The notes below the pieces were generated by a model. The model was not told the origin of the DNA, searched no databases, and saw only the letters and a list, made by a program, of their open reading frames with translations. Made by a program: the position numbers and the translations under genes. Shown piece after piece: positions 12,280 to 22,755 of a stretch of DNA of 64,000 nucleotides (positions within the stretch are counted from its first letter, which is position 1; each line of letters begins with the position of its first letter). Source of the stretch: Atriophallophorus winterbourni (Eukaryota; Platyhelminthes; Trematoda; Plagiorchiida; Microphallidae); NCBI GenBank assembly GCA_013407085.1, contig JACCGJ010015027.1, positions 1 through 64,000 on the forward strand, written 5' to 3'.

Positions 12280-12589
12280 ACCTGCAAGGTGAGCACATTA
12301 AAAGTTAGATCGCATGGAATTCAGTCCGAGCAAATCGGGAAGCTGCTAGTTGATTGATGAAAATTCGAATGAGCACAGTTGCTCATACGCTTATTGCACT
12401 CGAGATACAGAAAGGAAAAGAGAGAGGTATTGAAGCAGTGAGTAGCATTCTAAGAGGTAGCTCGGCGTTATTTAAATAAGAAGTGATCACCTCTTGCTTC
12501 CAGTTGCTCATGAATTATTTTAAAATATATGCAATCGCGATATTCGGGTAATCACCTCAGATTTACTTTGTGAAGTGTTCATTTAAGGC

Positions 12590-12730
12590 GACCATCCAGC
12601 AGGCAGCTAACAATAACTGGATAAATGTTTCATATTCACAAGTGCTGAATCCAAACAGCACGAAACCGGTCGTGGGTTGTGTTTGTGTGTGATGGAAATG
12701 CACGCAAATGAGTATTTTTTATTTCATATT
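12590..12730 (+). repeat. Divergent member of the hammerhead-like repeat
   Basis: CTGAATCCAAACAGCACGAAACCGG (about 12645-12669) followed by GTGATGGAAATGCACGCAAAT matches the block arrangement at 10560-10830. The CTGATGA half of the core is degraded. Confidence 0.4.
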
Positions 12731-12849
12731 CACCTTACATGAACCTAATCTGCCCACATCGACAAGAAAATGTCATGAATATGTAACTTGTGTAAACAAG
12801 ATATCATTCATTCAATCGAGTCAGTACGTACCATGCAAAAAGTAAGGCT

Positions 12850-13310
12850 ACGGAGGGAACACTACCGTTCTTGGAGTATCTCTCGAAAAATACAATGGTA
12901 AGAAGGATCTATTCTATGGTGAGTTGCAATTAGGAAGTCGACCATTGGTTAGACCGCACTTGCGGCACAAAGACGTCTGCAAAAGAGATATGAAAGCTCT
13001 TGGCACTGACCCCACGACTTGAGAAGAACTTGCTTCTGACCGCTCACATTGGAAGCATTGTGTAAAGGTAGTCTGCAAACTGGTAAGGAGCAGATACAGC
13101 TCTTGTCTGCTGAACGCAGATCACGCCGCCTGCGTGCAACTGACGCCCTACAACCGAGTTCTACTTATCGTTGCAAGCGCTGGGAGAGAGATTGTTTCTC
13201 CCGAATCGGACAGTTTAGTCATTCAATAGCTGTAGAACATGAAACTTTATGCGATTGTGATGTACATCCATGATCGACATCGACCGAAAGAGGCCAACAA
13301 CAAAAATGGT
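12850..13310 (+). mobile_element. LINE-N C-terminal fragment
   Basis: The plus strand encodes, across frames, KKDLFYGELQLGSRPLV, CKRDMKALGTDPTT, and at 13049-13270 GKEQIQLLSAERRSRR followed by the finger YRCKRWERDCFSRIG. The second finger Cys (CKRC) is Trp here. It ends with the family 3'UTR near 13307. Confidence 0.82.
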
Positions 13311-13890
13311 AAGATAAGAAATGTGGCCAATCACAAACAAATTGGCACTGATACCGTCTTGTGATACACGAATGCGCATCCCAAAAAGGTATTTTAGTCA
13401 GCTGTAAAATCACGGTTCTACAAGTTTGATAATCTCTGCAACGATGCTACCGTTAAAAAAGGAGCCCATCAAGAACTGTATCGTCGACTTTCAGGTTATT
13501 GTTAATTTCAGAGTTCAATTAAACGCCAGTTGAACCGAATAAAATATCAATCGTGGAAAATGGAAAATGTTTGACGACCTATGGTTTTTATACCGGAGAT
13601 AAATGTACAAGCTTGAATGACCCAAGTATACGAGTAACGTGGCAGAACTCTTGGTCCTATTTAACGCTTCTCAAAGATAAGACATTCTACTTGACCGGCG
13701 AACTATTTCTGCAAAATCAAGTGCATATATAACACGGGTGCTTATAGTAAACAAACGCGCATCAGAAAGCAATCTCGTATTTCCCATGATTATCAATCAC
13801 TGATTCGGGATTCAGGCCTAGCTGAGCTCGTACTCCACATAGCTCACAGCGTGGATTTCGATAATATGGAAATGATAAGGCAGGTGTGAA
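13310..13890. other. No gene identified
   Basis: The stretch has only short open frames and no repeat I can match inside the window. Confidence 0.4.
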
Positions 13891-14620
13891 ACCGCATAGG
13901 GAAAGTATTTACGTTGAGACGGTTAAAATATAAGGCTGGCTTGCCGAAATACCTCCAAGTGGTGCCAGCTGGGTGGGCTCGGTTCTCCGAGCTCAGCGAA
14001 AGGTTCAGCGGTGGTGTCTGAGGGTGTGGTGGGTTTTCGCCTGGCAAGCGTTCTCCCTATAAAAAGCCACAAAAAATCCAATGATGACATCACGACGCGG
14101 CGGATGTGACTCGCCGCTCCAAAAGTCACTGCCCCTTGTCCTATCCAAGGACATTGTATGGTGCACAGGCAAAACTGAAGTCACCAACCTATCAACGGGG
14201 TTATCGGGCTCCGAACTGGAAATTCCCAGAAAAGGGCGTATGAACCGCTTCGTCGGTCACCGGCCACCGATAGGTGCGAACCTCTCTCGCTCCACTGCCT
14301 TGTGGGTAAAGGCTCGGGGTGGGACCCCCTAAACGAAATCTCCCCTACTTCGGTGTAGGCAACCGGGTAGTATCATGCCTACGTTCAACGATGCCGATGA
14401 CAACGCTTTGTACCCCCCTTCTCGCTTTGTACATCTCATTGTTTATGTTGAACGGCACTATATCTGTATCACGCTTGCCTGCTTTCCCTTTTCCACGCGC
14501 TTGCTTATCTGCTTTTCCTGCTTCATATTGCTTGGCACTTTGTCTGGCTCCAGATTTGTGCTTCATGATGATGATGAGCTTCAGAGACACCTGTTTGACG
14601 CCACAAATGACCCAAGTTAC
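13890..14620 (+). mobile_element. RTE-derived short element: 5'UTR joined to 3'UTR
   Basis: Positions 13930-14400 match, in reverse complement, 41190-40735, which lies immediately 5' of the endonuclease in the RTE copy at 38690-41210. Shared blocks include GATGTGACTCGCCGC, GTCCTATCCAAGG, TGGTGCACA, CACCGGCCACCGATAG and CTTCGGTGTAGGCAACCG. Positions 14425-14600 match RTE 3'UTRs at 22790-22840 (minus) and 31545-31612 (CATTGTTT.TGTTGAACGGCAC; CACGCGCTTGCTTATCTGC) and end in an ATGATGATGATG tail. The coding region between the UTRs is absent. Confidence 0.7.
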
Positions 14621-14879
14621 GAAGAGCTCTGGAAATGCATGCTGAAATCTTGTTTAAATACGCATCACTAGTAATGCAACTACCCAAATAGGTAAACAAT
14701 GTACAGTCGCAAGTTCCTGGTTATTGTGGCTTAGCCCTGTTTCGATCGGATCAATATCCTGTAACAGAACCTTGCACTTGAAAGGTGCAAGGCGAATACC
14801 GAATAATGACATGATACAAGTAACCTGAGCATTGGTATACGAATTGAAGTGTGGAACTAAGTTATCTTAATCAGAGCCC

Positions 14880-15350
14880 CCAGTATCAATTAGAGCATGC
14901 AGTCGGATATCTTTGACGTAAACAATAATGATTGCATTAGATGGAGATACTGGAGCCGCGAAACAAAACAAAGCGAAAACAACTGAATAAATCGATGGAC
15001 GGTTATTTCGCGTGTCGGATAATGACAAACAAACTCATTGAAAATGAGTTTGCAAACAGCTTCTCTGACAGGACACTTTGTTCTTGAATGCCTAGATAAC
15101 CCACAAAAATAACATTTTGCCGCATGCACGGCGGCAGTCACCTCTACGGTCCTATCTGGATGTATTTGTGTCTGATTAAGAGGAATATCATTGCTTGTGC
15201 ATGGCAGCCTGTTAGGGTATGATTCAGCTTTTTTGAGAGCTAGTTCGAGCGACCTTGCTGTATCGAATACTTTCTGGAAGTTGAGTGTTGGTTCTCGAAC
15301 AATATCTGTCCGGTTGCAGTAGACTGAATGTGGTTAATGAAGGCATCACG
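14880..15350 (-). mobile_element. Ty3/gypsy gag fragment with CCHC knuckle
   Basis: The minus strand encodes, with frame changes, DAFINHIQS..GQILFENQ and SRKYSIQ, then AAVHAAKCYFCGLSRHSRTKC: a C-x2-C-x4-H-x5-C knuckle-like array of retroviral-type gag. No LTR or pol is attached. It abuts an RTE fragment at about 15360, on the same strand. Confidence 0.7.
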
Positions 15351-15363
15351 GAGTGCATCATCT

Positions 15364-16310
15364 TTATACTGCTCCCTGAATATGCGATCGACACACCCTA
15401 TACTGGGACGAAATCCTGCTTGCTCTTCGCGAATCTGTGATTCCTTGTGTAATGTAAATTAATATTGAAGCAAGAAGCTGGGTAGCGGCTGGCGTAAGGT
15501 TTATGAAGTTTTGTTTAGAGCAAGAAATACGCACACCTCTTTGGAAAATAGATATGATTATAGATTCTTCCCAACACTGAAGAATAGTTTCCATGTCCCA
15601 TACCCGACAGAAACGGTCATCTAGTGTGCTTAATAAGATATGGCAACCCTCCTTGAACAGCGCTGGACTCAGTCAATCAGGACCAGTTGCCTTGATATCT
15701 GCTTCGCTCGGAGGCGTCAAATGGACTGACCAGGTTTCAGAATATGGAATAGAAAGCAATAGACCATCTACTGCTGGCCAGCTGAATTGCTCATGAAAAT
15801 TCTCTGAACAACGATACAGGCGGCGCTCTATGTTAGTGATTAAGGCACCATCGTTCTGTGATTGTCTCGCTGACTGCAACGGTTTTAGAATCTGTAGACC
15901 GCATTAGCTGAAACCATCTTCGAACGTTATATGAATTGTTGGCTACTAACATTTCCTAAAATTTTTGCAGCCGTCACGCTTCCATATTTCATCGAATACT
16001 ACGCTTAAGATTATTTCTGACGTGTCTTCGTTCTGCATCATATTGCGAACCAAAAGGAATCCTTCGCCTATCTTCTGGTAATCGAAGGACAGTATGGGAA
16101 ATCCAGTGGGACCTATTGCTAGAGGTGGAATTGCCACACGCCGGCTCTGCGGCATCGTGCACTACAGTAGCAATCGCATGCCACGTGTGTGGGATATTTT
16201 AGGACGCTGCAGTTGAAAGATTATCTACTGAGCCACCGCTATAGGCTTGCTTTATTGTAGGCTTCTCGAAGGCTATGCGTTTAGAGATAATTTTAGTCAA
16301 AATCTCGATC
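15364..16310 (-). mobile_element. RTE-clade LINE fragment (linker and RT start)
   Basis: The minus strand has TGPDWLSPALFKEG near 15690-15640, an ETILQCWEESIIISIF segment at 15594, CSKQNFINLTPAATQLLASI, then a degenerate REEQAGFRP region. Upstream, the linker near 15830-15700 reads HEQFSWPAVDGLLLS and WSVHLTPPSEADI. The endonuclease-RT linker (16155-15946) is close to 31612-31900. Truncated at the gypsy fragment. Confidence 0.75.
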
Positions 16311-16384
16311 GAAGTACCACTTGGTCAAAACTACGCAAGTGTTCCAAAATGAGCGGAGATCTTCAAGCGCACGAAATTTACTTG

Positions 16385-16552
16385 CCACCGGTAGTGAGCT
16401 GCAACAGAAACACGCTGGAGTCTCACTTCCATTCCTATTTTCACTCTCACATCTGTCTAGGCCTTGGCAACCTGACAATATCTTAGCCCACGTGCGGTCT
16501 ATTGACTCACGGCACTTTGCCTGAATCAGGCTTGTGCTTTCATACATACAAT
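16385..16552 (+). mobile_element. SINE-like repeat, plus orientation
   Basis: It starts in TTGCCACCGGTAGTGAGCTG, has GCTGGAGTCTCAC (B-box-like) and ends CTTGTGCTTTCATAC. It is the reverse complement of the insertions at 20540 and 32767. Confidence 0.6.
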
Positions 16553-16643
16553 CAAGTTCAGTCAAAAGACACACCGCTTCTATCGATGGGTCCAATTGCA
16601 AAGTCGAATTTCGAGTGTCTGCATCTTTTTGAGCAGTGTTATG

Positions 16644-16841
16644 TTGCGAAATTTACCGTACAAGTCCAAGTACATTAAAACAGTAATTTATTGCAAGCTT
16701 TATGAACCGCAAGCTAGTATGTACAGGGATCAGGGGTTGATTGCGAGGAAGCCAAATGACAGGCCAACAGACATGTGTAGACATGATGAAATAATTAAGC
16801 GTGTGTTGCAGCTTGCTCCTTTATTCAGAGTCATGCTCTAA
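16644..16841 (+). CDS. Possible small ORF upstream of TIMM8
   Basis: An open frame of about 66 codons begins at an ATG near 16644, preceded by TTTTTGAGCAG, an acceptor-like sequence. It ends with TAA/TCTAA at 16841, 122 bp before the TIMM8 ATG. The product (begins MLRNLPYKSKYIK) is not recognised. If real it could be an earlier cistron of the TIMM8-TXN2 unit; it may equally be chance. Confidence 0.15.
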   Translation: MRNLPYKSKYIKTVIYCKLYEPQASMYRDQGLIARKPNDRPTDMCRHDEIIKRVLQLAPLFRVML

Positions 16842-16939
16842 TGGTCATCCATACTGTTCAACATAAACGATGAGTGTCACTATCATAATTTTGCTTTTTA
16901 AGCTAGAGTATATTTGCAATCTTTGTTCACATCCCTGAT

Positions 16940-16959
16940 TGGCTTTTTTGTTCCTTCAG
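16940..16959 (+). promoter_or_regulatory. Splice acceptor (cis or spliced-leader) before TIMM8
   Basis: A pyrimidine run ending TTCCTTCAG finishes at 16959, five bases before the TIMM8 ATG. Since TIMM8 is complete without an upstream coding exon, this acceptor serves either a 5'UTR intron or spliced-leader trans-splicing. The sequence cannot tell these apart. Confidence 0.6.
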
Positions 16960-16963
16960 TGTA

Positions 16964-17212
16964 ATGGATGCCCAATTCCAGAGGCGGCTACAACAGGAAC
17001 TAGAAACTCAACGTTTTCGTCAGCTAGGACAGCAGTTAACTTCAATTTGCTGGGACAACTGTGTTGGAAAGTTGCAAGATCACCTTGATTCAAAAACTAA
17101 AAGTTGTATCGAGAATTGTGTAAATCGATATATTGATGTATCGGGTGAGATCACGAAGAAACGAAATCAAACCAAGCTTGTCTTTAGTGATGTCAACACC
17201 TCGGATGAATAA
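16964..17212 (+). CDS. TIMM8: TIMM8 small Tim chaperone of the mitochondrial intermembrane space
   Basis: This is a complete single-exon reading frame of 82 residues, the usual size of a small Tim. It has the twin CX3C signature, C29-x3-C33 and C48-x3-C52, with 14 residues between the two motifs. Family members form two disulfides here and, in the intermembrane space, assemble as a Tim8-Tim13 hexamer that escorts hydrophobic inner-membrane precursors. Tim8 is favoured over Tim9, 10 or 13 because of the FRQLGQQLT segment before the first motif, the CVNRYID segment after the second, and an acidic FSD-type tail. The start is chosen because a pyrimidine-rich acceptor ends at 16959, five bases before the ATG, and the protein begins at the normal family position. 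The stop codon overlaps an AATAAA at 17208-17213. TXN2 starts 86 bp downstream. Identity is confident; cistron organisation is inferred. Confidence 0.9.
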   Translation: MDAQFQRRLQQELETQRFRQLGQQLTSICWDNCVGKLQDHLDSKTKSCIENCVNRYIDVSGEITKKRNQTKLVFSDVNTSDE

Positions 17213-17213
17213 A
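17208..17213 (+). terminator. AATAAA poly(A) signal overlapping the TIMM8 stop codon
   Basis: The hexamer AATAAA spans the TAA stop of TIMM8 (17210-17212). If used, cleavage would fall in the 86-bp gap before TXN2, as in trans-spliced operons. It is the only canonical signal in the gap. Confidence 0.5.
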
Positions 17214-17284
17214 TAGTTTTCCTACTCTAACGTTTTGCTTGTTTTCTCATTGTTGCTGTTATAAAAGCATTGACTCATGCACTC

Positions 17285-17298
17285 TTTACATGTTTCAG
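17285..17298 (+). promoter_or_regulatory. Splice acceptor directly abutting the TXN2 start codon
   Basis: The sequence ending ATGTTTCAG finishes at 17298 and the TXN2 ATG begins at 17299 with no spacer. An acceptor this close to an upstream stop codon (TIMM8, 86 bp) leaves little room for a cis 5'UTR exon and promoter, so trans-splicing is the simpler reading. Confidence 0.6.
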
Positions 17299-20200
17299 AT
17301 GCGCCCTTTGCTTGTCTCATTAAACCTATTTGGTGCCCCGATGCTGGCAACCAGACTTTGTCAGGTATACTCCTTTCTCTGTCATAATCCGTCACTTTAA
17401 GTCACCTCTGCGTGCGTTTGCTGGGACATTTTCTGAAAGTGGAATTACAAACATTCAAGATGAAACTGACTTCAACAAGCGAGTTCTCGAAAATCAGAAG
17501 CCCGTTTTAGTTGATTTCCATGCATCTTGGTGAGTATCTGTAACGCAAATGCTTACGAGCGAAAATCGATTTCGAATCCGCAACTTTATCTCAATAGTAA
17601 TTCGAATTCCAGTATGAATGGGAATTAAGTTTGTCACACTAGCACCTTTATATAAGAGCGCCTAATCCCTATGATTTCCCCCAGAAATACCATGATATCC
17701 AGGTGCGGCACTCTACTCGAATTCAGGCCTGTAATTTCATACTATACATACCATCGGTGAAGCTCACAAGCTCATTCTCATTCCTCGACTGTTACTTTCA
17801 GTTATACATTCCTCACAAATAATTTCCCACCCTGAGGTTTTCAGTGATCATTTAGAGTAATATACATAATCTTTGCAACTTGGTTCATTACTAATATATC
17901 ACTGTCCATTTGATTTCTAACGTACAAATTGCTCTTGCGTAACAAACATTTTAGTCGTACATCTATGTAGTGCGTTGTTTTGTGTAGATTGCTCTATAAC
18001 GAACCTTAAACTTTCGCACATCTTGGTTTACCAACTGGTTGTAATGGTCCGTTGCAGGATCGCCATAACTAGACTATTTATGCCAACATCTGAGCTTGGT
18101 ATTGTCGCCTGTTTAAATGTAAGAACCTCTCGATCACCCTACTATACTGCTTTGATCTTTGCCTTTATTCTTCGAGGTTTTCAGTGTGAAGCGGAGTCTG
18201 ATACTCCGTCATAAAATGCTATCGTTTTCCTTTTGTGCTTTCTACACCCCCAGCTTGCATTCGTGGCAAGACTATCCAATTTCAGCAGTCGAGGTTCACA
18301 ATGGAGCCATATCACTATGGGTGCAATTAAGTCAAAGGACGACCCTTCTAGGTGACTATACCTAATAACGACTTTCTGGATTGCAGTCATTTGAAGTGAT
18401 TAGTACATGAAGCACAGAACTCGCGGTTGTCAGACTTAATTCAATCAAGGAAGGTGAATTGTGGGGAGTCGATGATTTTCTTGACCTGAAACACGACTAA
18501 TAAACATTTAATATTGTAAATTCGCCTGATGCTTGGAAGACTGAAACGTAATCATAACCCAAGATCAGTTCCGGTATTTTGCTTTAAGCCTTCTTTCATG
18601 TAGTCAAGTGCACAAGCACGGTGCCGGCAACGCTGCTCTACGTTAGTTGCCACTGGTGCTGATCTGCAACAAGGATGTCGCTGCGATATTTTTGCTGTTA
18701 TCGCTTTCACAGTTCTCTATTGTTGTTATTGGTCTCCTTCGGTCTATGTTGATTATGGATGTACACCTACAGCCTCTGATGATTTTATTCTCCACAGCGT
18801 TTCGGTCGATGTCGACCATGGATGTACATCACAATCGCATGAATTTTCATGTTTTACAGCTTTTTGAATTACTAAGCTGTCCGATTCGGTAGAAACAATC
18901 TCTCCCGCAGCGCTTACAACGATAGTCAGAACTTGGTTGTAGGGCGTCAGTTGCAGGCCGGCGGCGTGATCTACGTTCAGCAGCCAATAGCTGTATCTGC
19001 TTCTCCCCAGCTTGCAGATGACGCTTTACACAATGCCTCCAACATGAGTGGTCAAGAGCAAGTTCTTCCCAACTCACCGGGTCAATGCCAAGATTTTTCA
19101 TATCTCATTTGCAAACGTCTTTGTACCGCAAGTGCCGTCTGCCCAATGGTCGACTTCCTAATTGCAACTCACCATATAGTAGATCTTTCGGAATACGACC
19201 ATTTTCTATTCTGTAGACATGACCAAGCCACCGCAGGCGGCGCTGTCGCAATAGGGTGAACATGCTCTGTAGACCAGCTTTTGAAAGCACTTCAGCATTA
19301 GTCACTCTATCCATCCACGATATGTTCAAGATACGACGGATGCTTCGTAGATGGAAAGCATTCAGCTTCCGTTCGTGTCTTGAGTGGGTGGTCCAGGTTT
19401 CACTGCCTTACAGTAAAGCATTTAGTACGCACGCGCTGTATACCATCATCTTTGTCTTTACAGTCAACTTGCAGTTACGTCAAACACGAGAGTTCAATCG
19501 GGACAAAATGACAGCTGCTCTGCCGATCCGCTTATCAATCTTCGTATCTAGGGGGAGGTTATCCGCAATGGTTGAACCAAGATATGTGAAATGATGTACT
19601 GGTTCAAGCTGACAGTTTCCAACAGTGATAATTGGAGGCGGCATGATTCGGGTGGAACAGTCTCTCCCACTTCGCTCAGTGTTTTATCGATCTCGGTGGG
19701 CTTCACTAACTTACCAGTATTTCATTCCAAGTAGGGCATATCAGATCGGATCTTGTGAATGTTTTTTGCATAATCGCCATCGTATTCATTTTGATCTTGT
19801 TTTCAGGTGTGGCCCATGTAAACTTTTAGGCCCTCGGTTAGAAGAAGTCATGCAATCGTACATGGATAAGGCTTTGCTAGCCAAAGTTGATGTCGATCAA
19901 AATGACGCTTTAGCTTCGGCTTATAAGGTATGTTTGGCTTTCGATGTACTGCTTACGGGACACCGCCGTATTTATAACATTTGATTGATAGGATAACATA
20001 CGTTTATGATATGGTTCTCTGTTCTTTGAATAGAATTAACTCAAATAAGAAATCGTGTACCGATAAATGCTGTCATGTGATGAGATTGGCTCAACTCTGC
20101 ATTGTCCAAGCAAAGTGATAGTGAAATTACGTAGACGTTTTAGTTTTACTTGCTTTTCAAGCAACTTACTACCAATACTAAAAACTTTAATGTAATATGA

Positions 20201-21233
20201 ATTTATTTACGTGGTGAGTTCTTTTCAGTTTCTACATGCACTTGCGAATCGTCTTTCGATGTGAATATAAGCTTTTGCCTGCCTAAGCGTTTCTAACTCT
20301 ATATCTAGAGATTAATTTTGATCAAGTGTCAAATAACACTGTTGGAACTAGATGTCTGTAACGCTAATGATTCGCATCACAATGATTGTGATTCAGTGAC
20401 TGAGCCTCGTTTAAATCAACGCGATATTATTTTGTTGATATGCTTTCGAAGTCACTGAGCATTTTCATTCCAAGCCAGTACTGTGATATACTTGCTCGCA
20501 TATTGCCCCTAGAACAACTATTGCGTGTTACCTGGTATAGTATGAAAGCACGGGCCTGATCCAAGCAAAGTGCCGCACAGTCAGAGACTGCATGTGGGCT
20601 AAGATACTGTCCGATTGCCCAGGCCTAGACAGATATGAGAATGAAAAAGGAACAGGAAATGGCAGTGAGACTTTATCCTGCTTCAGCATGCAGCTCACTA
20701 CAGCTGGCCAATCAGGTTAGCACGGTGTTAGCGGCACATCACGAAGTACTGCACGATTGCACACCCGTGTGTTACAAAAGTATGCTAATCTAGATTCGTT
20801 TTGTTTTACTCAATGGAATCATTTTCTTGATGTGATATTGCAATGCATGAACAGCGGGAATGAACCATAAATATATTCGTCATTAATTCGCTCTTCTCTA
20901 TTAAACATCACATTTGGTTCTTCCAGTTTCACTTAACAGTGACTCCAACGTTCTAACTTTGCTTACCGTTTTTTCACGCCTTGTCTGGCGTTGTCGCAAG
21001 GCATATGACTCAAATGTCCTTCATATACTGTTCGTTGGCTGAACAAAGCTGTCGCAATATTTTTAACCGGTACTAATTGCGCTCACAATTTCCGTTTATT
21101 TCTTCATCCTTTCAAACAGATCTCAGCCGTCCCCACTGTAATTGCCATCAAAAACGGGAAAGAAATCGAACGATTCACTGGGCTCAAAGAGAAAACAGTG
21201 ATTGAAAAAATGTTGATATCTTTATGCGCCTGA
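17299..21233 (+). CDS. TXN2: Mitochondrial thioredoxin 2, four exons
   Basis: Exons are 17299-17364, 17402-17529, 19807-19927 and 21120-21233, giving 142 residues. All junctions are GT-AG and in phase. The first 30 or so residues are basic, hydroxylated and non-acidic (begins MRPLLVSLNLFG), a typical mitochondrial presequence. The thioredoxin fold follows, with the redox motif WCGPC at 65-69 and the cis-proline loop AVPT at 108-111. The enzyme reduces protein disulfides and feeds mitochondrial peroxiredoxin, recycled by thioredoxin reductase. The C-terminal exon matches TXN2-type proteins (PTVIAIKNG, then a glycine before the last helix). The intron after exon 2 splits the Trp codon of the active site. 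Without removing the 37-nt first intron the ATG frame stops early, so that intron is required. Introns 2 and 3 (2277 and 1192 bp) carry a LINE-N fragment and a SINE. Confidence 0.93.
17365..17401 (+). other. 37-nt micro-intron in TXN2
   Basis: The junction is CAG|GTATAC at 17364/17365 and TTTAAG at the 3' end (17401). Removing these 37 nt joins the presequence ATG frame to the thioredoxin frame. The intron contains the in-frame TAA that would otherwise end the protein after about 33 codons. Confidence 0.85.
18700..19700 (-). mobile_element. LINE-N 3' fragment, antisense in TXN2 intron 2
   Basis: Minus-strand frames at 19329-19105 and 19101-18847 encode the end of a LINE protein: a WMDRVTN segment, RRLRWLGHVYRIENGRIPKD, a WEELALD..W..C segment, and a terminal C2H2-like finger (YRCKRCGRDC..RIG). 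Part of the preceding RT thumb lies at 19690-19330. The 3'UTR with its palindrome is at 18804-18817, and a second, degenerate copy of the same 3' end follows at 18730-18770. The protein is broken and not functional. It sits within the 2.3-kb TXN2 intron, opposite to transcription. Confidence 0.85.
20540..20735 (-). mobile_element. SINE-like repeat in TXN2 intron 3
   Basis: This segment is similar, on the same strand, to the insertion at 32767-32978: it shares the CAGAGACTGC block, the CCCAGGCCTAGACAGAT block and the GCAGCTCACTAC block near its far end. On the minus strand it begins with a TTGGCCA..G A-box-like stretch. It is one of four members of the family in the window. Confidence 0.6.
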
Positions 21234-22755
21234 CCCGTATTTTCTTTTTGTAAAATCCGCTACAAACCCACACGGGTACCCGTAGTTCATGTTCTTTTCT
21301 GGGAATGTGGCAAAATTGTCTAATTTGCCGTCTCGCATTCCAGACTTTGTATTGTTCCTCCGAATACGCAAACGCTCCGATTAACGACGTCTTGTTGCAT
21401 TCCTTTGGGGTTCACAGAACTTTGTTTGTGTCAAAAAATACTTTGAGCGAACGATAGCCACCTCAGCGACTGTTCAAATGCTTGCATGTTTGTATTGTTA
21501 CTAACATCGCATTGTCATTCTAAAGGATAAATGCACGTTCTGACGCTGTATGCATCCGCACTGTAGCAATGATAAATAGATTTCTTAGAGATTGGCTACA
21601 TTGTTCTAGGCTTTTTCAAAGCTCACTGAAACCGGTTCTGGGTGCAGGTGTACTCCAGAGGCTGTTCATTTTCATTGAATTGCTCGGTTGACTCAGCTCC
21701 GTCGTCGTTGAAAGTTCAAACGGGTCAATTTTATTTTAAATTTCCTTCAAAGTGCAACTTTTTACGTGTTGATCATCTCGGGGCCGACCCGGCATAATCG
21801 GTTTGAATCCATCACAAAAGCATACCGATTATACGAAAGCAACAGTGGAATGTAGGTAAAGGTAATGCGAGCATACCATAAGCGGATGGAATTCACATGT
21901 TCTAAGATAGCGCCAGGTTACTCAAATCTCTGGCAGACTTCATGAGGGCGGTGCTATGAGTGATACTGCGGTAGGTTCTCCGCTGCAGCCCTTCATCAAT
22001 GTTATTGAATTTCATGTGGTGTTAGTTGTGTAGAACAAAAGTAGCACAACATTTCCAGGCCTTGAACTGTCAAACTGAATCAAATTCACATTCCACAATG
22101 AGTACTATATGAACTTTACAAGCAAGACATGTATATAATTTATTATCTAGATACATATTGCATATTTTCATATTCCATTAATTTCATCACGTCCAAAATA
22201 TTCGTCTGAGGTGCTATGCTGCATCTATTGTTGGATGCAGCTTGGTACTCACGCTCGATCTTGCCACTGTTATTCTCCTTGCTGGAACTATTTTTGGAGC
22301 ACTTTCGTGTGCTGTATTACTTGAAGATTCAATTGCATAACGTGTGCCAGAATGGTAGAAATGTATCCCGTTAGCAACCCGCGTTCATGCGACCAATCAA
22401 GTGACTAATGTTTTGTTTGATACTTTCAGTTGCGAGCTTCAGTAACAACTTGAATCGGAAACGAAGTTATGTACGGTGGATGTCTTCAGGGTTTTCATGC
22501 GTAACTACTCGCTACGACTAAAATATATCGCATAGGTAAAAGATAAAGATTGGGGATGGTATTGGTTAGCTGCGTCATTAGTCGTTGATAGAATTGGTGG
22601 CTATCAGAAATCTTGAAAGCTCCAACGTCGCCAACAGCCTTCCTATAATTGAATTAGTTACTTAAATCATTCCACGTACTTACAAGGAAGTTCTCGATTG
22701 AAATGAATAATATTTGGCTATTGATTAATTGAATTGCTTTGAAAATAGATTATAA
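21234..22755. other. No gene identified
   Basis: This is the 3' flank of TXN2. It contains ACTGAAACCGGTTCTGGGTGC near 21626, a partial match to the hammerhead-like repeat core, and otherwise no recognised feature. Confidence 0.4.

Noticed and set aside
14345..14590. Lys-rich minus-strand ORF
   Set aside because: It falls entirely within RTE 3'UTR sequence shared with other copies and has no domain.
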